Of a stretch of DNA of 64,000 bases, positions 33,946 through 45,823 are shown piece by piece. Origin of the DNA: Saccharum officinarum (taxonomy: Eukaryota > Streptophyta > Magnoliopsida > Poales > Poaceae). Location of the stretch: assembly GCA_020631735.1 (NCBI GenBank), contig CM036215.1, positions 12,922,346 through 12,986,345 on the forward strand. Direction: 5' to 3'. The notes beneath the pieces are model-generated. The model worked only from the letters and a program-made list of their open reading frames with translations, was not told the origin of the DNA and ran no database searches. Both the position numbers and the translations under genes were made by a program. How positions within the stretch are numbered: the stretch's first letter is position 1; each line of letters starts with the position of its first letter.

Positions 33946-36900
33946 TTACTCAAACAACTGCGGATACGCTTTTCTTAAATCTTCCTCTCTTTTTCACGTA
34001 GCCTCTGCTTCCGAATACCGACTCCACTGAACTTTACACATCTTTATAACTCGGCTCCTAGTAACTCTTTCTGCTGTCTCCAATATCTTTACTGGGTACT
34101 CTTCATAGGTGAGATTTTCCTTAACAGTGAGTTCCTCTAACGGTATCTATTCTTCCAGCACACGCAAATATTTCTTTAACTGAGACACATGGAACACATC
34201 ATGCACACCTGCTAAGCTCTCAGGCAATTCCAATTGATATGCTACTTCACCACGTCTCTCTAGGATCTTAAAAGGACCGACATACCTCGGTGCTAACTTT
34301 CCTTTCCGGTTAAACCTTTTCACACCTCTCATAAGTGACACTTTCAGGTAGACATAATCTCCTACTTCAAAAGTCAATTCTCTCCGTTGAGTATCAGCAT
34401 AACTTTTCTGTCGTGACTGAGTTGCTTTCAAATTGTTTCTAATCATTCTTACTTGTTTCTCAGCATTCTTAAGCACATCAGGACCAAACACTTGACTTTC
34501 TCCTGTCTGATTTCAGAACAACGGAGTTCTACACTTTCTACCATACAAAGCTTCAAAAGGTGCCATCTGTAGACTTTTCTGATAACTATTATTATAGAAA
34601 AACTCTGCGTATGGCAAACTCTTATCCCAACTAGTACCATACTGCAAAGCACAAGCTCTCAACATATCCTCCAATATCTAATTAATCCTTTCAGTCTGCC
34701 CATCCGTCTGTGGATGATATGTTGTGCTAAAATTCAGTTTAGTCCCTAATGACTCTTGAACTTTCTGCCAGTAATATGATGTGAATTGAGTGCCTCGATC
34801 TGACACTATCTTCTTTGGAACACCGTGCAAACTTACTATCCTTTCCAAATATAGTTCAGCCAACTTTGCACTAGAATATGTTGTTCTGACTGGTATAAAG
34901 TGAGCAACCTTGGTCAAACGATCCACTATGACCCATATTGAATCAAAACCTCTCTGAGTGCGGGGTAACCCTACTATGAAATCCATACCAACTTCTTCCC
35001 ACTTCCACTCAGGTATCTACATTGGTTGCAACAATCCTGCAGGCCTCTGATGTTTACCTTTAACTCTCTGACACGTATCGCATAATGCAACATACTCTGC
35101 AACATCTCTTTTCAAACCATACCACCAATACCTCTCTTTCAAATCCATATACATCTTGGTACTCCCAGGATGAATAGAGTAAGCAGACTCATGAGCTTCA
35201 CGTAGAATTACTTCTCTTATAGCCTTGTCCTCAGGCACACATAATCGTTTCCCAAACCATAGAGTTCCTTTATCATCCAAATGGAATCCAGGTGCCTTAC
35301 CTTTCGGTATATTCCTAACTATCTCCTTTATTCTGTCATCCATTATCTGACCCTTACGTATTTCCTACTCCAATACAGGCTCTATCACCAATTCCACTGC
35401 ATTGATGGCAATACCCAAGTTCAAATGTTCAATCTCAGCACACAACTCATTTGACATAGGCACTACTTGTACCTCATTAGAATAGCTCTTCCTACTAAGA
35501 GCATCAGCAACAACATTGGCCTTGCACGGATGATAATGTACCTTCAAATCATAATCCTTAATCAGCTCTAACCATCGATGTTGTCTCAAGTTTAGACCCG
35601 ACTGGGTGAAAATATACTTCAAGCTCTTATGATCCGTGTAAATATCACTCTTATGCCCAATCAGATAATGCCTCCATATTTTCAAAGCATGTACAACTGC
35701 TGCTAACTCCAAGTCATGGGTAGGGTAATTTAACTCATGCTTCCTCAACTATCGCGGTGCATAGGCCACTACTTTGCCTTCTTGCATAAGCACACAACTA
35801 AAACCTAAACGAGATGCATCACAGTAGATAGAGAAATTCTTACTCAAATATGGCAAAACTAATACCGGGGCTGTTGTTAATCTTTTCTTTAATTCCTCAA
35901 AATTAACCTGACACTTATCAGACCACACAAACTTAGCATTCTTCTCTAACAATGCTGTCATTGGCTTAGCAAGCTTGGAAAACCCCTCAATAAATCTTCT
36001 ATAATATCCAGCCAATCCCAAGAAACTACGAAATTCTCCCACATCGGTTGGTGGCTTCCAATTCAACACATCCTTTACCTTGCTAGGATCCACTGATATT
36101 CCACCATTAGAGACCACATGACCCAAAAAGGCAACTTCCTTCAACCAGAACTCACACTTACTACGTTTAGCATAGAGCTTATGCTCTCTGAGCTTTTGCA
36201 GGACCATCTTTAAATGTTGGGCATGTTCTTCCTTAGTCTTGGAATATACCAATATGTCATCAATAAATACTACTACAAACTTATCGAGATACTCCATAAA
36301 TACCTTATTCATCAGGTACATAAAGTACGCAGGAGCATTAGTCAAGCCAAAAGACATTACTGTATATTCATACAAACCATACCGTGTTGTAAATGCTGTC
36401 TTTGATATATCAGTAGCACGAATATTCAACTGATGATAACCAGAACGAAGATCAATCTTAGAAAACGCACAAGCACTTCTCAACTGATCAAACAAGTCAT
36501 CAATCCTAGGCAGTGGATACTTATTCTTAATAGTTACCTTGTTAAGTGACCGATAATCAATACACATCCTTTGAGAACCATCCTTCTTGTCAACAAAGAT
36601 CACGGGAGCTCCCCACGGTGAAGAGCTAGGACGAATAAAACCTTTCTCTTGCAACTCTTTTATTTGTTTCTTAAGTTCCTCTAATTCATTAACCCCCATC
36701 CTATATAGACGCTTAGCTATAGGTGCAGTTTCAGACAATAATTCAATAATAAACTCAATGTCACGGTCAGGTGGCATACCTGGCAAGTCATCGGGGAACA
36801 CATCCGGAAATTCCTCCACAACTAGATCCTCCTGATTGACATTATCATCAAGTCGATTTACTGTGGCTATCTGCGGCTTCTGCACTACAATCTCCACACT

Positions 36901-38341
36901 AATTCGATCTCTCTTCGGTGTTGTTAGGGCTACTGCCTTTTCCTTACACTGAATCACTGCCTGATTTTGCTTCATCCAATCTAGTCCTAGAATAAGATCA
37001 ATCACAGCTGTTCTCAACACTATAGTGCTCACTTTGAATTCTACCCCCTTAAAATTAGACTAATAGGGAGGCATTGGTAGGAAAGCTTGCATACTTCCCC
37101 CAGGTGAATTGACTAATATGGGGTTTCTCATGGCACATAAAGGGATGCTATGTGTAACAAATAATTGAGATATGAATGAATGCGAAGCTCCAGAATCAAA
37201 AAGAACAGTAGCAGGAATGGAGTGAACATCGAACGTACCGAGCATAACTTCAGGTTCCACCATCGCGGTTTCTTTGGACACATGAGTCACCTTTCCGTAG
37301 TATGGTACCTTTTGGTTACTGTTCTGCTTCTGGGGAGTTTGCTGTTTGACCTTCTCAAGACAGTTATAAGACAGTTGACCTTCCTTTCCACAACGAAAAC
37401 ACTTGGTGGGAGTATTAGGAGCACTAGTCTTCATTGGAGTGTTGTTAGGGGTACTCTGACGTTGATTCTGGTTCCCATTCTACTGCGGAGGGCGGTTATT
37501 GCCATTCTGTGGCTGATAAGGAGGACGTTGCAGAAACTGATTACGTGGAGGAAGTTGACCACGATTCCATTGGTTAGGCGGATACCTCTGCTGATAGCCT
37601 TGTTGGAAACAGTGCGCTGGCGAATGTTGTTTCCAGATACTTGTCCCTGAAGCCTCTTCCTTTTAGCATCCATCTCCTTGCGCTTGTTATCCACCACAAT
37701 AGCGCGATTCACTAATGTTTGATAATTTGGGTAAGCATTGGACATCAGCTGCAATTGAAGACCATCATGTAGACCCCTCAGGAAAAGTCGCTGCTTATCG
37801 GCATCATTAGCCACCTCATTCGGCGCATAACGTGACAACTGTGCAAACTTATCTCGATACTCAGCTACAGGCATAGATCCTTGTGTTAGATTGCGGAATT
37901 CCTCGGCCTTCAGCGCCATCACTCCCTCAGGTATATGATAGGATCTGAAACTCTCTATAAACTCTTGCCAAGTAACGACGGGAGCATTGACAGGACGGCC
38001 ATACTAATATGAATCCCACCAGTCTTGAGCTGCTCCTTATAGTTGTCCCGAAGCAAACAACACCTTCTGTTGATCATTACACTGAGCAATGTTGAGCTGC
38101 TTCTCCACCGCACGAAGCCAATCATCAGCTTCCAATGGATCAGTGGCATGGGTGAACACTAGGGGATGACCCTTCAAAAATTCACCACGCTTATCCGCGC
38201 AGGGGCTCCTCCAACTGGCTGGTTTTGCTGATTGTTCACCAGAGCTTCCATCAACTGGGTCTGTATTGCCAAAAGCTCATGAATAGTAGGTGGTGGACCA
38301 ACTCCACGACCATGGCCTCGACCTCGTCCTCTTCCAGACAT
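33946..38341 (-). pseudogene. Chromovirus gag-pol polyprotein, inactivated
   Basis: It starts MSGRGRGRGHGRGVGPPP at 38341. Order: gag (PEGVMALKAEEFRNLTQGS region), CCHC knuckle CFRCGKEGQLSYNC, protease DSGASHSF, reverse transcriptase (FIDDILVYS in place of YMDD; LGHVVS), RNase H ([16 protein letters not shown]), the HPGSTKMYMDL zinc region, integrase (MDFIVGLPRT...IVSDRGTQF), and a C-terminal chromodomain-like tail. The chromodomain and motifs place it in the Tekay/Del group. Premature stops: TAG at 38004, 37480, 37060, 35749, 35365, 35017, 34678 and 34147; TAA at 38037; TGA at 34513 and 33994 (first base, + strand). Frameshifts lie near 38190 and 37610. Confidence 0.93.
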
Positions 38342-38344
38342 CTG

Positions 38345-39112
38345 TTATCCAACACAATATCAAATCTTAGAGATTATCTCATATTAGTCAGTTCTAGAGA
38401 TAGCAAACGGAATCTGATAACCTTCTGGACATATTCTAATTTTTAGTAGTTCGGTAAAACAGACCTATCTCGAGTTATAGATATCCAGTAGAGGTGTACT
38501 TTATATGGTTCGAAAGCTTTTGAAATTATCTACAACTTTTCTTTAACTCACAAATCCAAATTCTGTCACGAAGTTAACCAAAATAGGACCTAACAGAAAC
38601 TGTTTCTGGTTTCCAGACTGCACAGAAACTTCATCTTGTAACGACTATATCTCATGATCCAGAACAGATAAAAAGGTATTCCAGAGACATTGGAAAGGTA
38701 CGTGGGTCTAGTTACTCTCATAAAAGTTTCAGAATTTTTCGCTGATCGGTTAATTCCGAGAATAAAAGGAAAGGCAGAACGCTCCAGAAAGGACAGAACA
38801 GAGAGAAAAGGTTATCCCAACTAAACTATTTATTTTTCATACTTAAACTTAGTACCTTTAACTAGGAACTTTTGTAGACAAGCCCACAAAGCTCCAGCAC
38901 TCATTACATGGAAAAACCAACTCACACATAAGCACAATAATAACTCAACTAACCACACAGAATTCACACGACACCACAAAACTCAACTTAACTCGACACT
39001 ATTCGTACTATCGTATTATTACATAGATGGTATTCCAACTCCTAAGGACGGGCTTGATGTTCATGATAGTCATAGATCGCCTCCATGCCTTGATCAATCC
39101 TTAGACCATCTA
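38345..39112. other. Chromovirus non-coding spacer between extra ORF and gag
   Basis: About 770 bp without a long frame. In the chromovirus it lies between the extra ORF and gag. It may hold an intron or internal promoter, but nothing specific is visible. Confidence 0.5.
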
Positions 39113-39906
39113 TCACCTCTTGGTACCTCTTGACATCTTTCCCAAGGCTTTAACCAAGGCTTCCATCCAACGATTCTTCACCATCATGTCATGACCAAAA
39201 TCCACCATCACTCGAGGAATTAACTCCAAATTCCTAGGGTTCATCATTACCCATCCTTGCTCCGGGTCTCCACGGGGAAAATAGCGGTATTGATCATCTT
39301 GCATAACATCATGGCGGAGGTGACGAAGTCCCAAGCATGCTTCAAAGGTTGCATCTTCTATGACATCTTCTATAGTGGCACGATGACCACTATAGGAAAA
39401 ACACCGGTCCAGCAGATAAGTATCCATCTCCTCGTCCTTGACGAAGATACGCACATTGCACTTCCAGTAAGTAGCTTCCAAAGGATGCTTATGCTCCCAG
39501 CAAACGTACTCAAACGCAGGATCCCAATCCGTGAAGTAAGCACTAAGCATACCAACCAGTCGATGGTGTGAAGGTGTGTCATAGCTTGACTTGTGATGAA
39601 TCCTTGTAGTCCAACCCATAGGAAAGGACAGCACACCAACTTCAGTGGAACCATCTTGTGGAGGCGACGGGGCTGTTCTCCACCTTGGGCAAACTCAGCA
39701 TCTTCATCATCACTCAAGTAGACAACCTCCTCCTTAGGTTCAAGTTCTTCTTGGGGCATATCTGGTTCCGGCGCCTGATCTGGTGAAGGTGGCGGGGTTG
39801 GTGCAGTGTCTTCTGGTTCTTCCCTAAGCTCCATTGATTCATACAGGGAATGAGGTGGAAAGTAACCTCCAGTGGTGATACGGGCAGTCTTACGGCCTCG
39901 AGGCAT
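39113..39906 (-). pseudogene. Extra ORF upstream of gag in the chromovirus, frameshifted
   Basis: It lies in the sense orientation between the 5' LTR and gag. The N-terminal part (from 39906) starts MPRGRKTARITTGGYFPP and becomes Pro/Glu/Asp-rich. A frameshift near 39640 moves the rest into another frame: about 170 residues to 39113 with WDPAFEYVCWEHKHPLEATY and a NVRIFVKDE segment. Similar hypothetical proteins are annotated in many grass genomes and I recall them next to gypsy elements. I know no function. It has no gag, pol or envelope motif and no clear signal peptide. Its retention with this element suggests it was once used by it. Confidence 0.65.
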
Positions 39907-40075
39907 CTAAAGAATTTAGTCCAAAGATAAGTTAGAATAGAAGCAATATTTTCACAATAGAATAAGGCGAAAGGAGCATAAAAATTTAGTAATTATCAAG
40001 AGTAAGGTGATAAGCATGAAACAATGAAGAAAAGGGAACTATTCATGACCATTACTAACTAGACTTACGTCCTAC

Positions 40076-40098
40076 AGTCAACACGGCTCCCATATCAA
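40076..40098 (-). other. Degenerate primer-binding site of the chromovirus
   Basis: Next to the inner edge of the 5' LTR the minus strand reads TTGATATGGGAGCCGTGTTG. It resembles the initiator-tRNA-Met site (TGGTATCAGAGCC) at most positions. This fixes the direction of the element. Confidence 0.6.
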
Positions 40099-40100
40099 TC

Positions 40101-42990
40101 TGTCACACCTATTTTTAAGGAACAAATGGAATGCATAATCTTATGTGCGCCCAGAGATCAATCACACATAAGATGACAAATATAAATAGTATCATCATAG
40201 ATGTTTATTACATAACGAATAAAATCACAGAGTCTTCACATAACTAAGCGGAAACATAGATAAATCTTGTGGTAGCTAGCTCCATAGCACAGGCACGTCA
40301 ACTGGTTGACCATAAGTCTAGTATTCTTCAGGGAAGTAGAAGTAGTAGTCACTATTTGCACATTTGGGAGTCCATCCTGGGGTGGAAAATGCAAGGGTGA
40401 GCACGAAAGTACTCAACAAATATAACATGGGGTTCATGAAGCTCAAATAGGGTAGACACTGGTTTAACTGCATGTAGCTTTTAGTTGATCTTGTTTTAAG
40501 CAATTGAGTAGCAACAAGTAGGTGATATTCCCATAATAAACACATGATCATGTAAAGAGAATAATAAATAGCAAGAACAAGTAAATTAATAGTGATCTTT
40601 ATTCCATAAGGGTCCAAGGCTGCTCATGACCGTGAGCATGGCTGATATACCAGTTTTACACTCTGCAGAGGTTATACACTTTTACTATGAGTCGTGATCC
40701 CCAAAAGTCTGAGGTCATGACTCCCCATTGGACAGATAAGTTTCACTATGAAGTCTTTCCAAGGTTCGTCTAACAAGTTAGGGCCACTGGGTTTCGTGGC
40801 CTGCAAATGTAGAGCCCCCCTTCCGTATGGCACAATGACACGCAGCCTATACACATAGGGACAGAAGCCGCACTACACCCAACCCGGAACACACCCCTCT
40901 TGCACCATAAAGGTAACCACTAACAAGCTAGAAAAGGTCCTCTTATATGACTAAAGTCAGAGCCATGTAGCCCTCATAGTTGTACTGTAAGTCCCGGATG
41001 TTCGCTTAAAGATAAGTCCTTATAGAGAGGAATCTAGAGAAAACTCTAGCCCTCTTGTTCTCTATTGCTAAAAATCATCTTTTAGTGTTATTGCATATAT
41101 CATTAATCAAATTACAAGATCATTGTTTATGTGAGCACTAGCAAACTATCCAATGCTATAACCATAGGATTAAAGGAATAAGATCAACACTAAGGCTTCC
41201 TTAACAAGGAAACACATGCATAATGAATTAAGTGAATTAAACTGAATAGGTAACAAGGATAGTCACATGCTATACTTGCCTTGATTTAGCTGATCCTGTT
41301 GACCTGGTTCGTAATAGTATTCTTGATCACCAACGAACTGCTCACCTTCTATTCTCGATTAACACACCAACATCAATCATCCAGAAGCAATCATACAAAG
41401 CAAACAAATTTACAATTAGAACAGTACACCAACAGTAGCAAAATAAGTTGAAAAGTTTGTAAAACAGATCTATATCTCACTAGGATCACACAGACGCGAA
41501 TTGTACGCAAATCGGAGCTAAAACGAAAAAGATATGATTTAAACAAGCTTTTCTTTATTAAAATAATAGATTAAATCTAATCTCAAAATTTAAAAGTGGA
41601 GAACCTACTAAACAGTAACACTATCATGTAGATTATGAAATTACGAACCTAACGCAATTTGAACGGGTAAAATCGGAGTTAAAACGGAGAAGTTATGGCT
41701 AAAACAAGTTGAATGGCAAAACTGTAAATACTTGAAAATATATTTTGAACATAACCGAACCAAAGTACGCTTTCGAAAAGAGAAAACAGAATTCTATAAA
41801 TGCGCTTTGGACTGCGGGTTGAGTCAGCATTAATTATGAGGGCTTATTTGCAAAACTGTCATCGAAAGGGTATCTTTAGATCTGGGCCGTTGGATCTGAA
41901 TCGGATGGCGAGATTAGATGGCTAGGATGAGAGATGTGGACTCCGGCCACCAACAGTGACCCCACGGCGGCAACTTGTCGGCGGCGAGCAATTGCTCACC
42001 AGAGTTGAGCAATCCGGCAGCAGGGGACACGATTCGATGAACCGATTGCACAGGAAGGTAGAAGAGAGAGCCCGAACTCACCTGGATGGATTGGAGCGGC
42101 GGAAATCGGATGAGGACGTCGGGCGGCTCCAATGGCGGCGGCGGAGCTCCTGTATACGGTGGTGATGCTCAAATAGCTAACCAAAGCGAAAAGAAGAGAA
42201 GAAGGGGCTCGGCAACTTCAGAGTAGCTTCACGAAATCCGTGGAAGGCTTACGGTGGCAGTAGAGCCGACGAACTCGTCAAACCGATCGTGAGCGGCGGC
42301 GGCTACTTGAGTTGCGACGGCTTGCTCGTCTCGAGGGTGTGGCTAGCGATTGAGGTTGGGAAGAGAGGCGCGCGAGCGCGGCTACTTATGAGGAGAGGCT
42401 CAATGTGCGGTGCAAGGCAACAAGGTGTCGGGGCGGAGGCGGATTCCATCGACGGTGTCCGGCTCGGTCACGAGCGAGAGAAAGAAGACGATGACGACGC
42501 TGACAAGTGGCCCCAGGGTGGCAGCGACACGAGGAGAGGAGAAAGGCACGTGGCTTCGGCCGGTGGACTGCTGGGCCGGCCCGTTACGCGAGCGCGCGGG
42601 AGAAGAAGACTGGGCCCGCGGTTGCTGAGCTGAGGAGGCCGAGCGGCTTGCTGGGCTGAGGAGGAGAAAAGGCCGAGCAGGCCGAGATCAAAAGAAGAGG
42701 AAGCAGACCTTCGGGCCAGAAGTTGAGAAAGGAGAGAATTTCTATTTTCTTTTCCTTTTCTAATATTTCAAATACATTTTTCAATAATTTTTGAAATCCT
42801 TTTCTCTTTGAAATAAAACCAATCAACACAAAGAAAATATGCAACGGCATATATGCACAAGCATGTGTCTAACCTTATAGTTGCTTTTATTTATTGAAAA
42901 TTATTATTTTGCTAGGTTAACATGCTCACAAAATTGCATGAATAAATCAAATTCTCCTATTTTAAATAATACAAATTCCAGGGTGTTACA
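40101..42990 (-). repeat. Chromovirus 5' LTR
   Basis: 2890 bp, TG...CA, nearly identical to the 3' LTR. It should hold the promoter, but I could not choose a TATA box among AT-rich candidates. Confidence 0.95.
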
Positions 42991-42995
42991 ATTTG

Positions 42996-43390
42996 AAAAA
43001 AAGAAAATATGAATCTTAAAATCATTAATTTTTAAAACAAATTTATAGACCCTAATCATTTCAAATGAAAAGACCTTCAACAACAAAGTTACGTATCTTT
43101 TCGAGTACTGCAACTTTGATTTCTCCATCTAAGGTACTATAAAAAATAAAAAAAAATAAATTTCAAAATCGGAAAAGTTAAAACAAAACTTTTTTAACAC
43201 TAAATGATTTAAGTCAAAACATAGTCAACTACGAAGAAGTTGTCGATCCCTTCAATTACGAAAACTTTGGTTCAGTATATTTCTCTGTTCGATCCAATTT
43301 TGTACTTAAAGACCAAGTATAACAAAAAAAAAACTAAAATTGCAAAAGGTGATTGTGCTCTCGCCATCGACTAGATTTGGACGGACCATT
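42996..43390. other. AT-rich intergenic DNA
   Basis: No feature recognised. It directly follows the chromovirus TSD. Confidence 0.5.
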
Positions 43391-43816
43391 CATAAGTCTG
43401 CACGAAAAACTCAAAGCTCGTTAGCTCGTTTGACTCACTCGAGTCAGCTCGCGAGCCAAACGAGCCACGGTTTCAGAGAAAAAGTTATCATAACTTATAT
43501 TAGTTTTGCATTACTTCATGCCTTCCACTTTATAGATGGTTGATATGTTAGCACATATAAATATTTTATTCGATTTAAGGTTGTTGGATGTATTATTTTT
43601 GTATTATTACTATTCTCAAGCTTTAGATAAATGCAAATATTATATTTGTGTACATTTTATACCTGGCTCGCGAGCTTAACGAGCCAGCTCGAGCTCGTAA
43701 ACGAGCTGAGCCCAGCTAACTTTCTGGCTCGTTAAGATAACGAGCCGAGCCGAGCTAGCTCATTATCTTAATGAGCCAGAACGAGCCGAGACGAGCCGAG
43801 CTAGCTCGTTATCCAG
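43391..43816. repeat. Inverted GAGCCGAGC / GCTCGTTA repeat cluster
   Basis: Two dense blocks (about 43411-43475 and 43671-43816) made of short inverted units such as GCTCGTTAGCTCG, AACGAGCCGAGCCGAGC and CTCGAGTCAGCTCGCGAGC, separated by AT-rich DNA. The blocks can pair with each other and fold internally. It looks like the ends of a small DNA transposon, but I could not prove TIRs or a TSD. Confidence 0.5.
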
Positions 43817-43839
43817 CCTTAACCATTCACTAACAAGAT

Positions 43840-44860
43840 GGTGGAATTCTCCTAGTGTTTTTAAGTAGTAATAAAACAATACCACTTGTCATAGCACATA
43901 AAAATCTCACTATGAGGCATTTGGTAGAGAAAATCTATACTAAATTTTGAATATTAAAACACTAGGAAAACTCCACCTCACTAGGAGAAATTTAATATTC
44001 TGGCTGTGATTCACGTAGGCGCAATGAGCCCGAGCCCACGAGGCGTATGTGAGTTTCCTTTAATATTCCTCCCCACACTAGATTTGGAGAAGTGAAGAGG
44101 ACTTTAGTATGTATATATATCTATATATCTATATCTATATCTATATCTATATCTATATCTATATCTATATTTATATCTATATCTGTATCTATATTTGTAT
44201 CTATATATCTTATATTTCAAACCACTAGAAGTTCTATCTTAACATGCAAGCTATCCACACCATTTCTCACTAACTATCCACATTATCTCCCATTAATGCC
44301 ACATTAGTCCATTGACTTTCAACCTATTAATGCAAGCCATCCACATCACCTCCACTAAGTGTAATTATTATCAATACATAAGAAATATACACTGTTATTT
44401 GTTATATTGTTTCTATCTAAACTAATTCTTTTAATTTTTTATTATCATGCCCAATTTTAATAAGAATCGATGCAAGAACATGTAGATCTAACTCATGTAT
44501 GCAACAATTTATTTAAAAAAAGTTTTCCAGCAACACGTGGGGTATACTTCTAAGTCATGCATGTAACAATTTTATTTTTAAAAAAGTCCCACGGCAATGT
44601 GTGGGGTGTGCTTCTAGTCTTTTATAAAGTTAATCCCTGCTACAAGTTTTATCGTCTCAACATGCAAGTCGTCCACATCATCTCCACTAAGTATTACATG
44701 TCATCTCTCACTAATAGCTATGTCATCCAACTAATTTCTAATCTTTTAATGTAACCAATTTTGATAAGAATAGATGTAAGAACATGTAGATGATTTATCT
44801 CAACAATAGTTTTATTTCTGAGTGAGTCCCTCAGTAACGCGCAGGGCATCCTTCTTAGTT
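43840..44860. mobile_element. Helitron-like terminal repeats (cluster)
   Basis: Three copies of a short GC hairpin followed by an end-like motif are present: CAACACGTGGGGTATACTTCTAAG (about 44531), GCAATGTGTGGGGTGTGCTTCTAG (about 44594) and AACGCGCAGGGCATCCTTCTTAG (about 44835). Grass Helitrons end in a small hairpin and CTRR. The first two fit CTAA and CTAG. Repeated CATCCACATCATCTCCACTAAGT and ATGTAAGAACATGTAGAT phrases lie between. No Rep/helicase gene is present, so these would be non-autonomous remnants. Confidence 0.4.
44108..44212. repeat. Hexanucleotide (ATATCT)n microsatellite
   Basis: About 105 bp of ATATCT units with a few substitutions towards the right end. Confidence 0.95.
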
Positions 44861-45084
44861 TAAATATAGCAACCTTCACTTCAACAAGTAGGATGGAGCT
44901 AAAGGTTTTTCCACTATCCTAATGTGTCTTTGTGATTTATTTAGAATTATGCAGAATTTCTATAGGCGAAGCCATATATTCCAACAGACACCTACGGACC
45001 TACTAAAGTACTAAACCATACGGTGGTGTGGGTGAGGGTGAGGCGGTGTCACGAACTCATTGAGATGGAGATGAAAACTCAATG

Positions 45085-45723
45085 AACGTGAATAGTTGTG
45101 CGACAAGAAACAGCTTCTGCTTTTTTTTAAGTACGCATCTGTATTTCATGATAAGGAAAACTCAAGTGTACAAATACAGACACATACGTATAGGATACAG
45201 ATACAACTGCTTCAGCCATCCTACACAAAGGACCGTAAAAACCAAATTTGTTACGAAGATGCCCCTGGATCCTTCACGAGTCCACCATGGTCGTCCCCTC
45301 CATCGCCGGCCACCGCCACCGAAATAGAGGACGAGCGCCACCGCGAGCTGGAAAAGTCCCATCACACAGAGGCTTTGAAGTGGAGTCGAAGTTGACACCC
45401 GTCAAGAAAACAGGATGAAGCCGTCGGTGATTCCCCATCGATAGGAGCCACGCCCCAACACCTCCAACTCCCGGATCTGAGTTCTCCGTCGACTGTCAAT
45501 ACCGCCAAGGGAAGAAGGAGCTAGATCCGGCCATCCACGAACCACAGGAACCCCAAGCAGAACCGCATCCACACAAAAGCAGGCCAGCAGCAAACTCACC
45601 ATGTGAAGATGAAGATGCGCCGGCCACGAACTCCAATGCGGATCTCCCAAATCCCGCCGTTGGCATCGTCGACGCCTTCGCCCTCGCCGGACAACACCTA
45701 GAAAAGCACTCCAAAGAGGAACC
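45085..45723. other. Unassigned sequence left of the assembly gap
   Basis: Starts with an AT-rich part and becomes GC-rich from about 45250. It does not resemble the copia element on the other side of the gap. The frames show no domain. The join across the N run may not be contiguous. Confidence 0.4.
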
Positions 45724-45823
45724 NNNNNNNNNNNNNNNNNNNNNNNNNNNNNNNNNNNNNNNNNNNNNNNNNNNNNNNNNNNNNNNNNNNNNNNNNNNNN
45801 NNNNNNNNNNNNNNNNNNNNNNN
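45724..45823. other. Assembly gap (100 N)
   Basis: Exactly 100 N, the usual placeholder for a gap of unknown size. The copia reverse transcriptase, RNase H and 3' LTR expected here are missing, so several kilobases may be hidden. Confidence 0.98.

Larger units (their letters stand above)
31000..42990 (-). mobile_element. Ty3/gypsy chromovirus (Tekay/Del-like), complete with LTRs and TSD
   Basis: Two near-identical direct LTRs (31000-33898 and 40101-42990) start TGTCACACC and end GGGTGTTACA. The 5 bp TSD ATTTG is identical at 30995-30999 and 42991-42995. Genes run on the minus strand, so the right LTR is the 5' LTR. Order after the primer site: an extra ORF, gag, protease, reverse transcriptase, RNase H, integrase, chromodomain. 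The polyprotein is broken by many stops and frameshifts, so this copy is dead. The LTRs differ by scattered substitutions and small indels, so insertion was not very recent. Confidence 0.95.

Noticed and set aside
31000..42990. Two separate solo LTRs
   Set aside because: Identical ATTTG TSDs at the outer edges and matching gag-pol between them show one element.
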